A stretch of DNA of 58,031 nt. It comes from Opitutia bacterium. Lineage in GTDB: Bacteria > Verrucomicrobiota > Verrucomicrobiae > Opitutales > UBA953. Under the pieces are notes generated by a model, which worked only from the letters and a program-made list of their open reading frames with translations, made no database searches and was not told the origin of the DNA. A program made the position numbers and the translations under genes. This document shows positions 32,793 through 41,800 of the stretch, one piece after another (within the stretch, counting starts at the first letter, position 1; each line of letters begins with the position of its first letter). The stretch is taken from positions 1 through 58,031 of the forward strand of contig SFEJ01000012.1 of assembly GCA_004558035.1 (NCBI GenBank), given 5' to 3'.

Positions 32793-34298
32793 ATGATTTT
32801 ACTCAACTTTTTCGCGCAGGCGGCGCAGGCTTCGAGCGAACTCGCGTACGACGTCCCGACCTGGGCCTGGCTCGTCTTCGGCGTCTTCATCGTCGGCATG
32901 CTCGCGCTGGATCTGGGCGTCTTTCACCGCAGCGACAAGGCGGTGCCCTTCAAGGACGCCGTGCTGTGGAGTCTGATCTGGGTCGGGCTCGCGGCGGCGG
33001 CGTGCGCGCTCGTCGGCGTCTGGCACGGGAGCGCGGTCGCGGAGCTCTTCGCGGCGGGCTACCTGCTCGAGCTCTCGCTCAGCGTGGACAATCTGTTCGT
33101 GTTCCTGCTGATCTTCTCGTTCTTCAAGGTGCCGGACAAATACATGCACCGCGTGCTCTTCTGGGGCATCATCGGCGCGGTGATCTTCCGCGCGCTCTTC
33201 ATCTTCGGCGGCGTCGCGCTGGTGACGAAGTTCTCGTGGATGATGTATCTCTTCGGCGCGCTGCTCGTCTACACCGGCGCGAAGATGTTCTTTCCGGAAA
33301 AGAAGGACGAAGACCTTTCGAGCAATCCGATCGTGCGCGCCGCGACGAAGACGGGGCGTTTTTCCAAAGAGCTCCACGGGCACTCGTTCTTCTTTCTGAA
33401 GGACGGCGCGGTCTTCGCGACGCCGCTTTTTCTGGTGCTTCTCGTGATCGAGCTTTCGGACGTGATGTTCGCGGTGGACAGCGTTCCCGCGATTCTCGGC
33501 GTCATTCCCAAGAACGCCGACCCGGAGATGAAGATGTTTCTCGCGTTCACGTCGAACATCTTCGCGATTCTCGGGCTACGCTCGTTCTTCTTCGCGCTTT
33601 CGGGCTTCATGAAGATGCTGCGCTTCCTGCGCTTCGGGCTCGGCGTGATTCTCGTCTTCATCGGCGTGAAGCTCTTTCTCGCCGAGCTCGACTGGTGGCA
33701 CCCGAGCACACAGCTCTCGCTCGCGGTGCTCTTCTGCGTGCTGACGGCGTCCGTGCTCGCCTCCGTCTTCGCGCCGAAGAAAAAGGAAAGCGCCGCCGAA
33801 GCCGCGGAGACGGAGGCGCTCCCGCCGAAGGAGGGCGACGTCCCCGCGGAGGCTTCTCCCGACGCCGAACGCCCGTGGATCGGCGTCGATCTGGACGGCA
33901 CGCTCGCCGCCTACGACGGCTGGCGCGGATTCGACCACGTCGGCAGGCCCGTTCCCGTGATGCTCGCCCGCGTGCGCCACTGGCTCGCGAACGGCTACCG
34001 AGTGAAGATCGTGACGGCGCGCGCCTCCGAGCCGGAAAAGGGGATTCCGCCCGTGAAGCGCTGGCTCGCGGAAAACGGTCTGCCCGATCTCGAAGTCACC
34101 GACCGCAAGGATTTCGGGATGATCGAGCTCTGGGACGACCGCGCGATCCAGGTCGTGCGCGACAGCGGCCGCCCGTTCCTTTCGCTCTATTCCGGCGGTC
34201 GCCCGAAGGCGCCCATCCTGCCGGACGAGGCCGACGGCTCCACGTTCCACCTGCTGAAGCCGAAACGCGGCGACGACGCGAAAAAAAATAACGCTTGA
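32793..34298 (+). CDS. TerC family membrane protein fused to a HAD-type hydrolase domain
   Basis: A 501-residue two-domain protein. Residues 1-325 form a TerC/Alx-type integral membrane protein: AWLVFGVFIVGMLALDLGVFHR, then LLELSLSVDNLFVFLLIFSFFKVP and LLVIELSDVMFAVDSVPAILG, with the conserved acidic residues in the membrane. TerC proteins act in Mn2+ or other metal homeostasis and export. After a Glu/Pro/Ala-rich linker (332-360) comes a HAD-like domain, with WIGVDLDGTLAAYDGW (D366, D368) and YRVKIVTARASEPEKG (motif II-like). This fusion is unusual. The longer frame from 32700 was rejected because the TerC N-terminus and promoter fit ATG 32793. The substrate of the HAD domain is unknown. Confidence 0.9.
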   Translation: MILLNFFAQAAQASSELAYDVPTWAWLVFGVFIVGMLALDLGVFHRSDKAVPFKDAVLWSLIWVGLAAAACALVGVWHGSAVAELFAAGYLLELSLSVDNLFVFLLIFSFFKVPDKYMHRVLFWGIIGAVIFRALFIFGGVALVTKFSWMMYLFGALLVYTGAKMFFPEKKDEDLSSNPIVRAATKTGRFSKELHGHSFFFLKDGAVFATPLFLVLLVIELSDVMFAVDSVPAILGVIPKNADPEMKMFLAFTSNIFAILGLRSFFFALSGFMKMLRFLRFGLGVILVFIGVKLFLAELDWWHPSTQLSLAVLFCVLTASVLASVFAPKKKESAAEAAETEALPPKEGDVPAEASPDAERPWIGVDLDGTLAAYDGWRGFDHVGRPVPVMLARVRHWLANGYRVKIVTARASEPEKGIPPVKRWLAENGLPDLEVTDRKDFGMIELWDDRAIQVVRDSGRPFLSLYSGGRPKAPILPDEADGSTFHLLKPKRGDDAKKNNA

Positions 34299-34323
34299 CG
34301 TTTTCGCGCGAAAAGAACAAACT
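34295..34323 (+). promoter_or_regulatory. Candidate promoter of the tRNA(CAT) gene
   Basis: TTGACG (34295-34300), 17 bases, CAAACT (34318-34323), about 16 bases before the tRNA 5' end. It overlaps the stop of the TerC fusion. Confidence 0.6.
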
Positions 34324-34339
34324 GTCGTCTCAATTTTTC

Positions 34340-34414
34340 GCCAGAGTAGCTCAGCGGTAGAGCACGGGACTCATAAGCCTATGGTCGGTGGTTCAAATCC
34401 ACCCTTTGGCACCA
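34340..34414 (+). tRNA. tRNA with anticodon CAT (Met, or Ile2)
   Basis: Acceptor GCCAGAG (34340-34346) pairs with CTTTGGC (one G-U), discriminator A, CCA encoded (34412-34414). The D-arm is GCTCAGCGGTAGAGC and the T-arm GGTGG-TTCAAAT-CCACC. The anticodon loop CTCATAA gives CAT. The anticodon stem is imperfect (position 31-39 A-G, one G-U). The elongator tRNA-Met and tRNA-Ile(k2CAU) cannot be separated with certainty; initiator features (GGG/CCC stem) are absent. Confidence 0.85.
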
Positions 34415-34420
34415 ATTTTC

Positions 34421-34448
34421 GGGAGCGTTCCTTCACGGGAACGCTCCC
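34421..34448 (+). terminator. Terminator-like hairpin after the tRNA
   Basis: GGGAGCGTTCC/GGAACGCTCCC, 11-bp perfect stem with loop TTCACG, followed by TTCGTTT. The arms contain a near-copy of the genome-wide word. Confidence 0.75.
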
Positions 34449-34497
34449 TTCGTTTCTGCCGCCGCTCATGCGCGCGCGATTTTTCGGAAAAATTTTC

Positions 34498-34526
34498 TTG
34501 CCTTTGCGCGGCGCGGAATGTTTCAT
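34498..34526 (+). promoter_or_regulatory. Candidate promoter of rplU-rpmA
   Basis: TTGCCT (34498-34503), 17 bases, TTTCAT (34521-34526), about 28 bases before the rplU ATG. The leader TTCAACATTTTTTAGCAAGCA has no Shine-Dalgarno. Confidence 0.45.
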
Positions 34527-34553
34527 TTGAACTTCAACATTTTTTAGCAAGCA

Positions 34554-34868
34554 ATGAAAGCGACAATCATCACGCAGGGGCGTCAGTTCACCGTTTCCGA
34601 AGGCGACATCTTTTCCGTCAACCGTTATCCCGAAACGAAGGCGGGCGACACGGTCACCGTCGACAAGGTCATCTTCGCGGGCGAAGGCGCGGACGCCAAA
34701 ATCGGCACGCCGGTCATCGAAGGCGCGAAAGTCACGCTGAAGATCCTCGAAAACAAGCGCGGCGAAAAGATCACGATCTTCAAAATGCGTCGCCGCAAGA
34801 GCTACTACCGCCGCCGCGGTCACCGTCAGGAGCTTTCGGTCGTCAAAGTCGAATCGATCGCGCTCTGA
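34554..34868 (+). CDS. rplU: Ribosomal protein bL21
   Basis: A 104-residue 50S subunit protein binding 23S rRNA. The start MKATIITQGRQFTVSEGD (the GxQ motif is GRQ here), then VDKVIFAGEGADAKIGTPVIEGAKVTLKIL and the C-terminal IFKMRRRKSYYRRRGHRQE with TxxKI..I (VKVESI) are all typical. It is in the usual pair with rpmA, 31 bases downstream. No Shine-Dalgarno is seen. Confidence 0.97.
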   Translation: MKATIITQGRQFTVSEGDIFSVNRYPETKAGDTVTVDKVIFAGEGADAKIGTPVIEGAKVTLKILENKRGEKITIFKMRRRKSYYRRRGHRQELSVVKVESIAL

Positions 34869-34899
34869 ACTTTCCTTTAACTGAAAACGATTCACAACC

Positions 34900-35154
34900 A
34901 TGGCACATCATAAAGGCGGAGGAACTTCTTCCAACGGACGCGACTCGAACGCGCAGCGTCGAGGCGTGAAACTCTACGGCGGGCAATTCGCCACGGCGGG
35001 CAGCATTCTCATGCGCCAGTGCGGCACGAAAATGCGCCCCGGCAAAAACGTCGGTCTCGGCCGCGACTACACGCTCTTCGCGCTCTGCGACGGCACCGTC
35101 GTCTGGGACCGCGAACACCGCAAGGTTTCCGTCGCTCCGATCGAAGCGAAATAA
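34900..35154 (+). CDS. rpmA: Ribosomal protein bL27
   Basis: An 84-residue 50S protein. The N-terminus MAHHKGGGTSSNGRDSNAQR is the conserved bL27 start (no N-terminal leader peptide of the Firmicute type), then RRGVKLYGGQFATAGSILMRQCGTKMRPGKNVGLGRDYTLFAL. It is second gene of the rplU-rpmA pair. An intrinsic terminator (35173-35208) and a motif-pair hairpin (35259-35297) follow. Confidence 0.98.
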   Translation: MAHHKGGGTSSNGRDSNAQRRGVKLYGGQFATAGSILMRQCGTKMRPGKNVGLGRDYTLFALCDGTVVWDREHRKVSVAPIEAK

Positions 35155-35172
35155 TTTCGCGAATCATTCGTC

Positions 35173-35208
35173 AAAAAGAGAATCGCCTTCCCGCGGTTCT
35201 CTTTTTTT
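35173..35208 (+). terminator. rplU-rpmA terminator
   Basis: AAAAAGAGAA pairs with TTCTCTTTTT around a loop that contains CTTCCCGCGG; the T-run follows directly. Confidence 0.8.
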
Positions 35209-35258
35209 GCGTCCGCGCGCGGCGGCGTTCCCGCATCGACGCCGCGAAAGCGCGCGAA

Positions 35259-35297
35259 AAAACGCGTTCCCGCGCGGATTCGGCGGGAACGCGTTTT
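35259..35297. terminator. 15-bp motif-pair hairpin, terminator
   Basis: AAAACGCGTTCCCGC (35259-35273) is the exact complement of GCGGGAACGCGTTTT (35283-35297). Both arms hold the word; A/T tracts flank it, serving the minus-strand gene at 35320 and possibly rpmA. Confidence 0.88.
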
Positions 35298-35319
35298 CGT
35301 CCGGAACGCGGGAAAGCGC

Positions 35320-37266
35320 TCAGTCCTCCGAGGCTTCCGGAGCCTCCGCTTCGGCGGCGGCGGGAGCTGCCTCTTCCTCCGGTTCTTCGTCCTTCGGCTC
35401 GGGCAGGAGCGAGAGCTTCGAAGGCGCCTGCGCCTCCTTCGGCTGCGGGAAGATCTCGTAGGTCAGCAGCTTTTCGATCGGCACATTCATGCCGACGGAC
35501 ATGCCGTTGAACTCCTCTTCGTCGGGAACGAGCATGCAGAGATTCCGCTGCTTCCTAGCTGTCGCTTCGTCCTCGTCTTCGGCGGGAACGCGCGCCACCT
35601 CGATGTAATTGAGCCTGGGCGACTTGCGGGTCACGTTGACCGTGCGCTTCTGAATCTTGCCGGTCGTGAAATAGGTCTTCCCGCCGACGGAAATCTTTTT
35701 GACGAGCTCGTATTTTTCGTCGGGCAGCAGATCCTGCTGCTTCACGCGAAGGTGTTCGATCTTGCCCATGTTCACGGCCTTGACCTCCGCTTTCTTGTCT
35801 TCGGAGCCGCGCGGACGGAAGCGCAGATCCGCGGGAACGTAGAGCGTGTCGCCGCCCTTGAGCTTGAGACGCAGGCAGAGATTGTTGTCGCGGGCGCGCG
35901 CGATGCGGAAGGTGCCGTCCTCGTTCAGCGGGAACGATTCCGCGTCCGCCGCTTCCGCGAAGGCGGTCTTCAGCTCTTCGGCGTATTTTTCGCGCCAGGC
36001 GTTCCAAAGCTCTTCGCGCGCGGCGGCGGAATAGTAAATGCGGTTGTCGTCGATGAACTTCTGGAGCTTGTCGAGGAAGATCGGCATGTCCTGCACGCAC
36101 CAGCGCACCGTCGCGGCCTTGGTCGGATTGTCCTTGGGCATGTTCTCGATCTCCTTTTTCAGCTTGGAGGAATTGATCTTGTTCATCAGCTCCCGCGACG
36201 GCTTGCGCGTGAGCAGACGTTCCTTTTCCTCCGGACGATAAAAGCGACCCTGATTGTCCTGCACCTCGACTTCGCGCGCGAGCCAGCGCGCCCATTCGTC
36301 CGGCTTTCCGGCGATGTCGGCGACCGTGACCTGCCCGAGCTGTTCGCGGAGCGAACCGGAATAGCGCGCAACGCCCTTCGGCGAAGGCACCTGCTCGCCG
36401 AGCGCCTCGACGACGCGCGCCGCGAGTTCGATGTCCGTCCAAAGCGGGATCTTCGAAAGCGCGAGCAGCCCGATCTGTTCCTGCAGACCTTCCTTAGCCT
36501 TGCTGCTCGGCGATTTCTGCGTGAAGAAGATGCGGATTTCCTCCGGCTTTTCGCCTTCGGGAAGCACTTCGGCGAGAACCGGCTCCGCCGAAATCGTTCC
36601 CGAAATGAACTCGGCACGGCTCTTCGGAATGACGACGCGCTTCACGAGTTCCGGGCGCGACGGGCGGCCGGGCTGCGTCTGAAAGCGGAGCTTTTCCACG
36701 TCGGCGCGGAGCGCGTCGAGCTTCTCGATGTCCGCCGCGGTCGCGCGGATCTGCTTTTTGTATTCTTCGTTGGGCGCGGAATACATTTCCGTGATCGGCG
36801 CGAGCAGACCGCGGTTCACGCCCGAAAGCTTCACGTTGTTCAGCGTCGCGAAAAGCCCGCCGAAGACGAGCGCGAACGCGCCGACTCCGACGCCGATCTT
36901 CACGTATTTTTCGCGGGCGCGCGCGCGCTCGAAAGTCTCGACGGCGGCCTTCGCCTGTTCCGGCGAAAACTTGTCCACGGAAATCGCGTCCGCCAGATCG
37001 TAAAGCATCAGCTTGCGGCGGATTTCGGGATCGAGCTTTTCCTCGCGGGCTTCGCGAAGGCGGCGTTCCTCCGCCTCGGACTTGCGGGAAAGGCGGACGC
37101 CCGGACGGACGCCGAACACTTCCTTCGCGGGCTTCCATTCGGTGTCGCCGGGAGCGGCGACCATCACGTCGGCGGGCAGCTCACCGCTCTTGATCTTGGC
37201 TTCGAGCTCCGCCTGCGGGAACGGACCCGCGATTTGACCGTCAACAAAAATGGAATACTCTTTCAT
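35320..37266 (-). CDS. Membrane protein with N-terminal GYF_2 domain, unknown function
   Basis: A 648-residue protein. Residues 1-55 (YSIFVDGQIAGPFPQAEL, GELPADVMVAAPGDTEWKP) are a GYF_2 domain, found on bacterial membrane proteins and thought to bind Pro-rich partners. A charged helical stretch leads to one membrane segment (122-143, KIGVGVGAFALVFGGLFATL). The large C-terminal region after it (periplasmic if the N-terminus is inside) has no recognised domain but contains a likely beta-rich part (CLRLKLKGGDTLYVPADLRF, YELVKKISVGGKTYFTTGKIQKRT). The tail is acidic and Ala/Glu-rich (EEEAAPAAAEAEAPEASED). It is a large, complete gene. No neighbour points to its role. Confidence 0.8.
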   Translation of the reverse strand: MKEYSIFVDGQIAGPFPQAELEAKIKSGELPADVMVAAPGDTEWKPAKEVFGVRPGVRLSRKSEAEERRLREAREEKLDPEIRRKLMLYDLADAISVDKFSPEQAKAAVETFERARAREKYVKIGVGVGAFALVFGGLFATLNNVKLSGVNRGLLAPITEMYSAPNEEYKKQIRATAADIEKLDALRADVEKLRFQTQPGRPSRPELVKRVVIPKSRAEFISGTISAEPVLAEVLPEGEKPEEIRIFFTQKSPSSKAKEGLQEQIGLLALSKIPLWTDIELAARVVEALGEQVPSPKGVARYSGSLREQLGQVTVADIAGKPDEWARWLAREVEVQDNQGRFYRPEEKERLLTRKPSRELMNKINSSKLKKEIENMPKDNPTKAATVRWCVQDMPIFLDKLQKFIDDNRIYYSAAAREELWNAWREKYAEELKTAFAEAADAESFPLNEDGTFRIARARDNNLCLRLKLKGGDTLYVPADLRFRPRGSEDKKAEVKAVNMGKIEHLRVKQQDLLPDEKYELVKKISVGGKTYFTTGKIQKRTVNVTRKSPRLNYIEVARVPAEDEDEATARKQRNLCMLVPDEEEFNGMSVGMNVPIEKLLTYEIFPQPKEAQAPSKLSLLPEPKDEEPEEEAAPAAAEAEAPEASED

Positions 37267-37378
37267 GGATTTTCCGTGGCTTTCGGGGAATGGGTGAAGG
37301 GGAATTTGTATTGGGCGAAATTATGCCCATGCGTCCGAGCGAGGCAAGGAATTTTCCAAGCCGCGGGAACACGACGCG

Positions 37379-38758
37379 TCAGTCGCCGACGAGCTGGTCG
37401 GCGGGGTCGGTGGCGACGAGGTAGGCGATCGCGGCGACGGCTTCTCGGTAGTCGTATTCCGCGGAGACGGTCGCGGCGCGCGCCTCCGTCAGCGAGACCT
37501 GCGCGTCCGTGCGGTCCAGCGACGAGGCCTTGCCGACGTTGAACTGCTCGGTCACGATTTCGAAATTCTCCTGCGCGGCGCGTTCGGAGACGAGCGCGAC
37601 CTCGTACTGTTTTTTCGCTCGCGTGAGCGTGAGCACGGCGGTCGTGATCTTCGAATACAGGTCCTGCTCGTAGGCGGCGACCTTGCTGCGCGCGACGCGG
37701 AGCTGCGCGACCGCGTTCTCGATCGCGCGCACGTTGCGCCCGCCGTTGAACACGTTCTGCGTGAGCGTTCCCGCGCCGATGAGGTTCCAGATCTTCGGCA
37801 TGTCGAGGTCGTCGCCCGTGAACGCCGCGGAGACGCTCAGCCCGAGCGACGGGTAGAGGTCGGCGACGGTCTTGTCCACGTAGGCGGAGGCGGCCTTTTC
37901 CTGCGCGACGAGCGCGGCGAGCCCGGGTTCGCGTTCCCGCGCGAGCGCGAGCAGCGTCTCCGCGTCCTCCTCGAAGGTGCCCATGACGTGCCCGCCGAGC
38001 CCGTAGGCCGGCGATTCGGCGAAGCCGAGCGCGAGGTTGAGGTTCGCACGCGCGGTCTTCACGTCGTTCGCCTTGCTGATCTGGTCGAGCACGGCGTTGT
38101 TGTAGTCCACTTCCGCCTTGGTGCACGCGTATTTCGTTCCCGTGCCTTCGGCGCGGCGCACGCGCATCTGGTCGAGGTGTTCGCGGTACTGCTCGACCGC
38201 CTGTTCGGCGACGACGTTCAGCTCGATGCTGCGGCGCAGCTCGAAATACGCCTTGCGCACGTTGTAGCGGACGAGATTTTCCGCCGAGAGCAGATTCTTT
38301 TCGGCGGCGAGCAGTTGGGCGACCGCCTGCGCGAGCTTCGCCTCGGTCTTGCCGAAGTCCCACAGCAGCAGGTCCATCGAGAGCGCAACCTTGTCGCTGC
38401 CGTAAGAACGGAAGCTGCCCGAGGACGTCGTGTTCTGCGTCTGGCGCGTGTAGGAGGCGGAGCCCTCCACGGTCGGCAGATAGTCGGCGCGGACGTCCTG
38501 CACGGCGAGCCGCGCGAAAACGACCTGCTGGCGCGCCTGGAAGATCTGCGGGTTCGCGACGAGCGCGATGTTTTCGAGATCCGAAAGCGAAAGCGCCATG
38601 CCGTCCGCGTAGCCGAACTCGGAGAAGGAAACGGTGCGCTCGCCCTGCAGCCGGTTTTCGGGCTTCTGCGCCTCGCGCGCGTCCTCGACCGTCGAGCACG
38701 CCGCGAACGCGAGCATCGCGGGAACGGAAAGCGTAAGGAATGTTCTGGAAAGTTTCAT
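37379..38758 (-). CDS. TolC family outer-membrane efflux lipoprotein
   Basis: A 459-residue outer-membrane channel of the OMF type. MKLSRTFLTLSVPAMLAFAAC gives a signal with the lipobox AFAAC. Two long alpha-helical hairpin repeats follow, starting LSDLENIALVANPQI and, in the second half, DLENIALV-like VDKTVADLYPSLGLSVSAAFTG, with YLPTVEGSASYTRQ as the strand pair. It is the exit duct for the RND pump encoded upstream on the same strand, and the last gene of the marR-MFP-RND-TolC operon. Confidence 0.93.
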   Translation of the reverse strand: MKLSRTFLTLSVPAMLAFAACSTVEDAREAQKPENRLQGERTVSFSEFGYADGMALSLSDLENIALVANPQIFQARQQVVFARLAVQDVRADYLPTVEGSASYTRQTQNTTSSGSFRSYGSDKVALSMDLLLWDFGKTEAKLAQAVAQLLAAEKNLLSAENLVRYNVRKAYFELRRSIELNVVAEQAVEQYREHLDQMRVRRAEGTGTKYACTKAEVDYNNAVLDQISKANDVKTARANLNLALGFAESPAYGLGGHVMGTFEEDAETLLALAREREPGLAALVAQEKAASAYVDKTVADLYPSLGLSVSAAFTGDDLDMPKIWNLIGAGTLTQNVFNGGRNVRAIENAVAQLRVARSKVAAYEQDLYSKITTAVLTLTRAKKQYEVALVSERAAQENFEIVTEQFNVGKASSLDRTDAQVSLTEARAATVSAEYDYREAVAAIAYLVATDPADQLVGD

Positions 38759-38764
38759 GGTCGG

Positions 38765-38885
38765 AAAAATTTTTGGTGAGGGATGATGGGTGAGAGCTTA
38801 GAGGCTTCTGCGCTTCGCCGCGCGAAAATTTTTCGAAAATTCTTTCGGCGAAGCCGAGCGCGATTTTCCTCCAAGCTCTGAGCGC
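38765..38885. repeat. Second composite inverted repeat with 52-nt palindromic core
   Basis: The core at 38810-38861 (starts GCGCTTCGCC, ends GAAGCCGAGCGC) closely matches 3315-3366. The left arm (GGTGAG.. GAGAGCTTAGAGGCTT) and right arm (CCAAGCTCTGAGCGCTCAGCTCTC) are imperfect inverse repeats of each other, with different words from the 3.3 kb copy. It lies between the RND and TolC genes. Confidence 0.7.
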
Positions 38886-41800
38886 TCAGCTCTCTTCTTG
38901 TTTGCGCTTCACTCCGTTGTCGGGAAGGTTGACGGTCCTGCGGCAGCTCTCGCGCATGCGCTGGAAGAGCGAATACAGCGCGGGAGCGAAGGCGATGCCG
39001 ACGAGCGTCGCGACGAGCATTCCGGAGAACGTCGTCACGCCGATCGCGCGGCGGGAACCCGCGCCCGCGCCCGTCGCCACGACGAGCGGGAACACGCCGA
39101 AGAGGAACGACCACGCCGTCATCAGCACCGCGCGGAAACGCAGCGACGCGCCGAGCAGCGCGGCTTCCTTGATCGCGTAGCCGGCCTCGCGGGACTGCTT
39201 CGAGAACTCGATCATCAGAATCGCGTTCTTCGCCGAAAGCCCGATGAGCATCACGAGCCCCAGCTGCGCGTAAACGCTCAGCGACATGCCGCAGAGCATC
39301 AGCCCGGCAATCGCGCCCAGCGTCGGAATCGCGACCGTGAGCATGACGGGAACGGGAATCGTCCAGCTCTCGTACTGCGCCACGAGGAAGAGATACGCGA
39401 AGAGCATCGCGAGCGCCATGATGAGCACGATCTGCCCCTGATTCTGCCGCTCCTGGTAGCTCTGCCCCTTCCACTCGACGTGATAGCCGCGCGGGAGCTC
39501 CATCTTCGAGATGATGTCCATGAGTTCGCCGCTCGTATAGCCGTCCGCGACCTGCACGGAGACGTCCGCGGACGTGAGCTTGTTGAAGCGCTGGATCTCC
39601 GTCGGCCCGACCGTGTAGCGCAGCGTGGCAACCGCCGTCAGCGGCACCATCTCGCCGGCGCCGTTCTGCACGAGCAGCCCGCGGATGTCGTCCTGCGTGA
39701 CACGGAAGCCCTTTTCGGACTGCATCTTCACCTGGAACGCGTCGCCCGCGAAGTTGAAGTCGTTGATGTAATAGGACGCGAGCGCGCTCTGCAGCGTGGA
39801 GAAGATCGAGCTCACGGAGACGCCGAGCGATTCCGCCTTCGCGCGGTTGACGTCGAGAAAAAGCTGCGCCGTGTCCGCGTTGTAGGACGAGCTCGCGCGG
39901 CGCACCTGCGGCATCGCGTTGAGATCGGCGACGAAGTTTTTGACGACTTCGGAAAGCTCGGCGGGATCGACGTCGCCCTCGCCGCAGAGCACGGCGGAAA
40001 CGCCGCCGACGGCGCCGAGGCCCATGATCGCGGGCGGCGTGAAGAAGATGATGCGCGCCTCGGGAATGTCCGCCGTCGCCTTCTGCAGGTTGGCGACGAT
40101 CGCGGAGAGCTGCGTCTCGGGCGTCGTGCGTTCGCTCCAGTCCTTGAGCCGCACGAAACCCATCGCGACGTGCTCGCCGTTCCCGCTCATCATGCTGTGC
40201 CCGGGAACGGTCATCAGCGCGCGCACGCCCGAAATGCCCTGAACGCGCTCGCGCACCTTGCCGAGCGTCGCCTCCGTGCGCGCGATCGTGGCGCCGGGCG
40301 CGAGCTCGATGTTCATCATGATCGAGCCCTTGTCCTCTTCGGGCAAGAAGGAGCCGGGAATCTTTCCCGAAAGAAACCAGATCGCGGCGAACACGGCGAG
40401 CATCAGCCCGACCGTCAGCGACGCGCGCCGCACGAGGCGCACCACGGCGCCGAGATAAATCTTCTTCGTCCCTTCGAGCAGCGCGTTGAACGGACGGAAG
40501 AACGGCGCGACGCGTTCCCGCGGCGGACGCATGATCAGCGAGCACAGCGCCGGGCTGAGCGTCAGCGCCACCACCGTCGAGAGCACGAGCGCGATGCACA
40601 TCGTCACCGAAAACTGCATGTAGATGCGCCCGACCATGCCGCCGTAGAACGCCAGCGGCACGTAGCACGCGATCGTGACGAGCGTCGTCGCGATGATCGC
40701 GCCCGTGATCTGCCCCATGCTCTTGATCGCCGCCTCCTTAGCCGAAAGGCGTTCCCGCGCCATCAGCGACTGGCAGTTCTCGACGACGACGATCGCGTCG
40801 TCCACCAGCGAGCCGATGACGAGGATCAGCCCGAACATCGTCAGCACGTTCACGCTGTAGTCCATCAGGTACATGAACGTGAACGTGCCCACGAGCGACA
40901 CCGGGATCGCGACCGCGGGAACGAGCGTCGCCCGCCAGTCCTGCAGAAACACGTAGGTGACGAGCACGACGAGCAGCAGCGCGATCACGATCGTCTCGAC
41001 GATTTCCTCCAGCGAGACGACGATGAACTGCGTCGGGTCATAGGAGATTTCGTAGCTCACGCCCGCGGGAAAGCGCGACGCCACGTCGTCGAGCACCGCG
41101 CGCACGCGCGTGACCGTCGCGAGCGCGTTCGAGTCGCTGTTGCGGTAAATCGCCATGCCGACGGACTCGCGCCCGTTGAAGTTCCCGCGCCCGGAATAGC
41201 TTTTGGAACCGAGTTCGACGCGCGCGACGTCGCGGATGCGCAGCAGACTGCCGTCGTCGCCCGTGCGCACGATGATGTCGCCGAACTCCTCCGCCGTCGT
41301 CAGGCGGCCGTGCACGTTGAGCTTGAACTGGAGAAAATCGTTGCCCTGCTCGGAGCCGAGCGCTCCCGGCGCCGCCTGCATGTTCTGCGACTGCACGGCG
41401 GCGGAAATGTCCGACGTCGAAAGCCCGAGCCCGGCGAGCCGCAGCGGATCGAGCCAGATGCGCATCGAATACACGTCGCCGCCCATCACGTCCGCCGAGG
41501 AAACGCCGTCCACGCGCGAGACCGCGTCGCAGACCGTCGTCGAAACGTAGTTGCTCAGCTCCTGCGTGTTCATGGACGTGCCGTCCGTCGTGAACGCAAA
41601 CATGGCGAGAATGTCGCTCCCGCGCTTGCGCACCTGCACGCCCGTGCGCTGCACTTCGGACGGAAGCTTGGACTCGGCGCGCTTGATCGCGTTCTGCACG
41701 TTGACCATCGCGATGTCGTCGTTCACGCCCGTCTTGAACGAGATGCCGCACGAATATTGCCCGCTGTTCGAGCACGTCGAGGAAAAATAAAGCATGTCCT

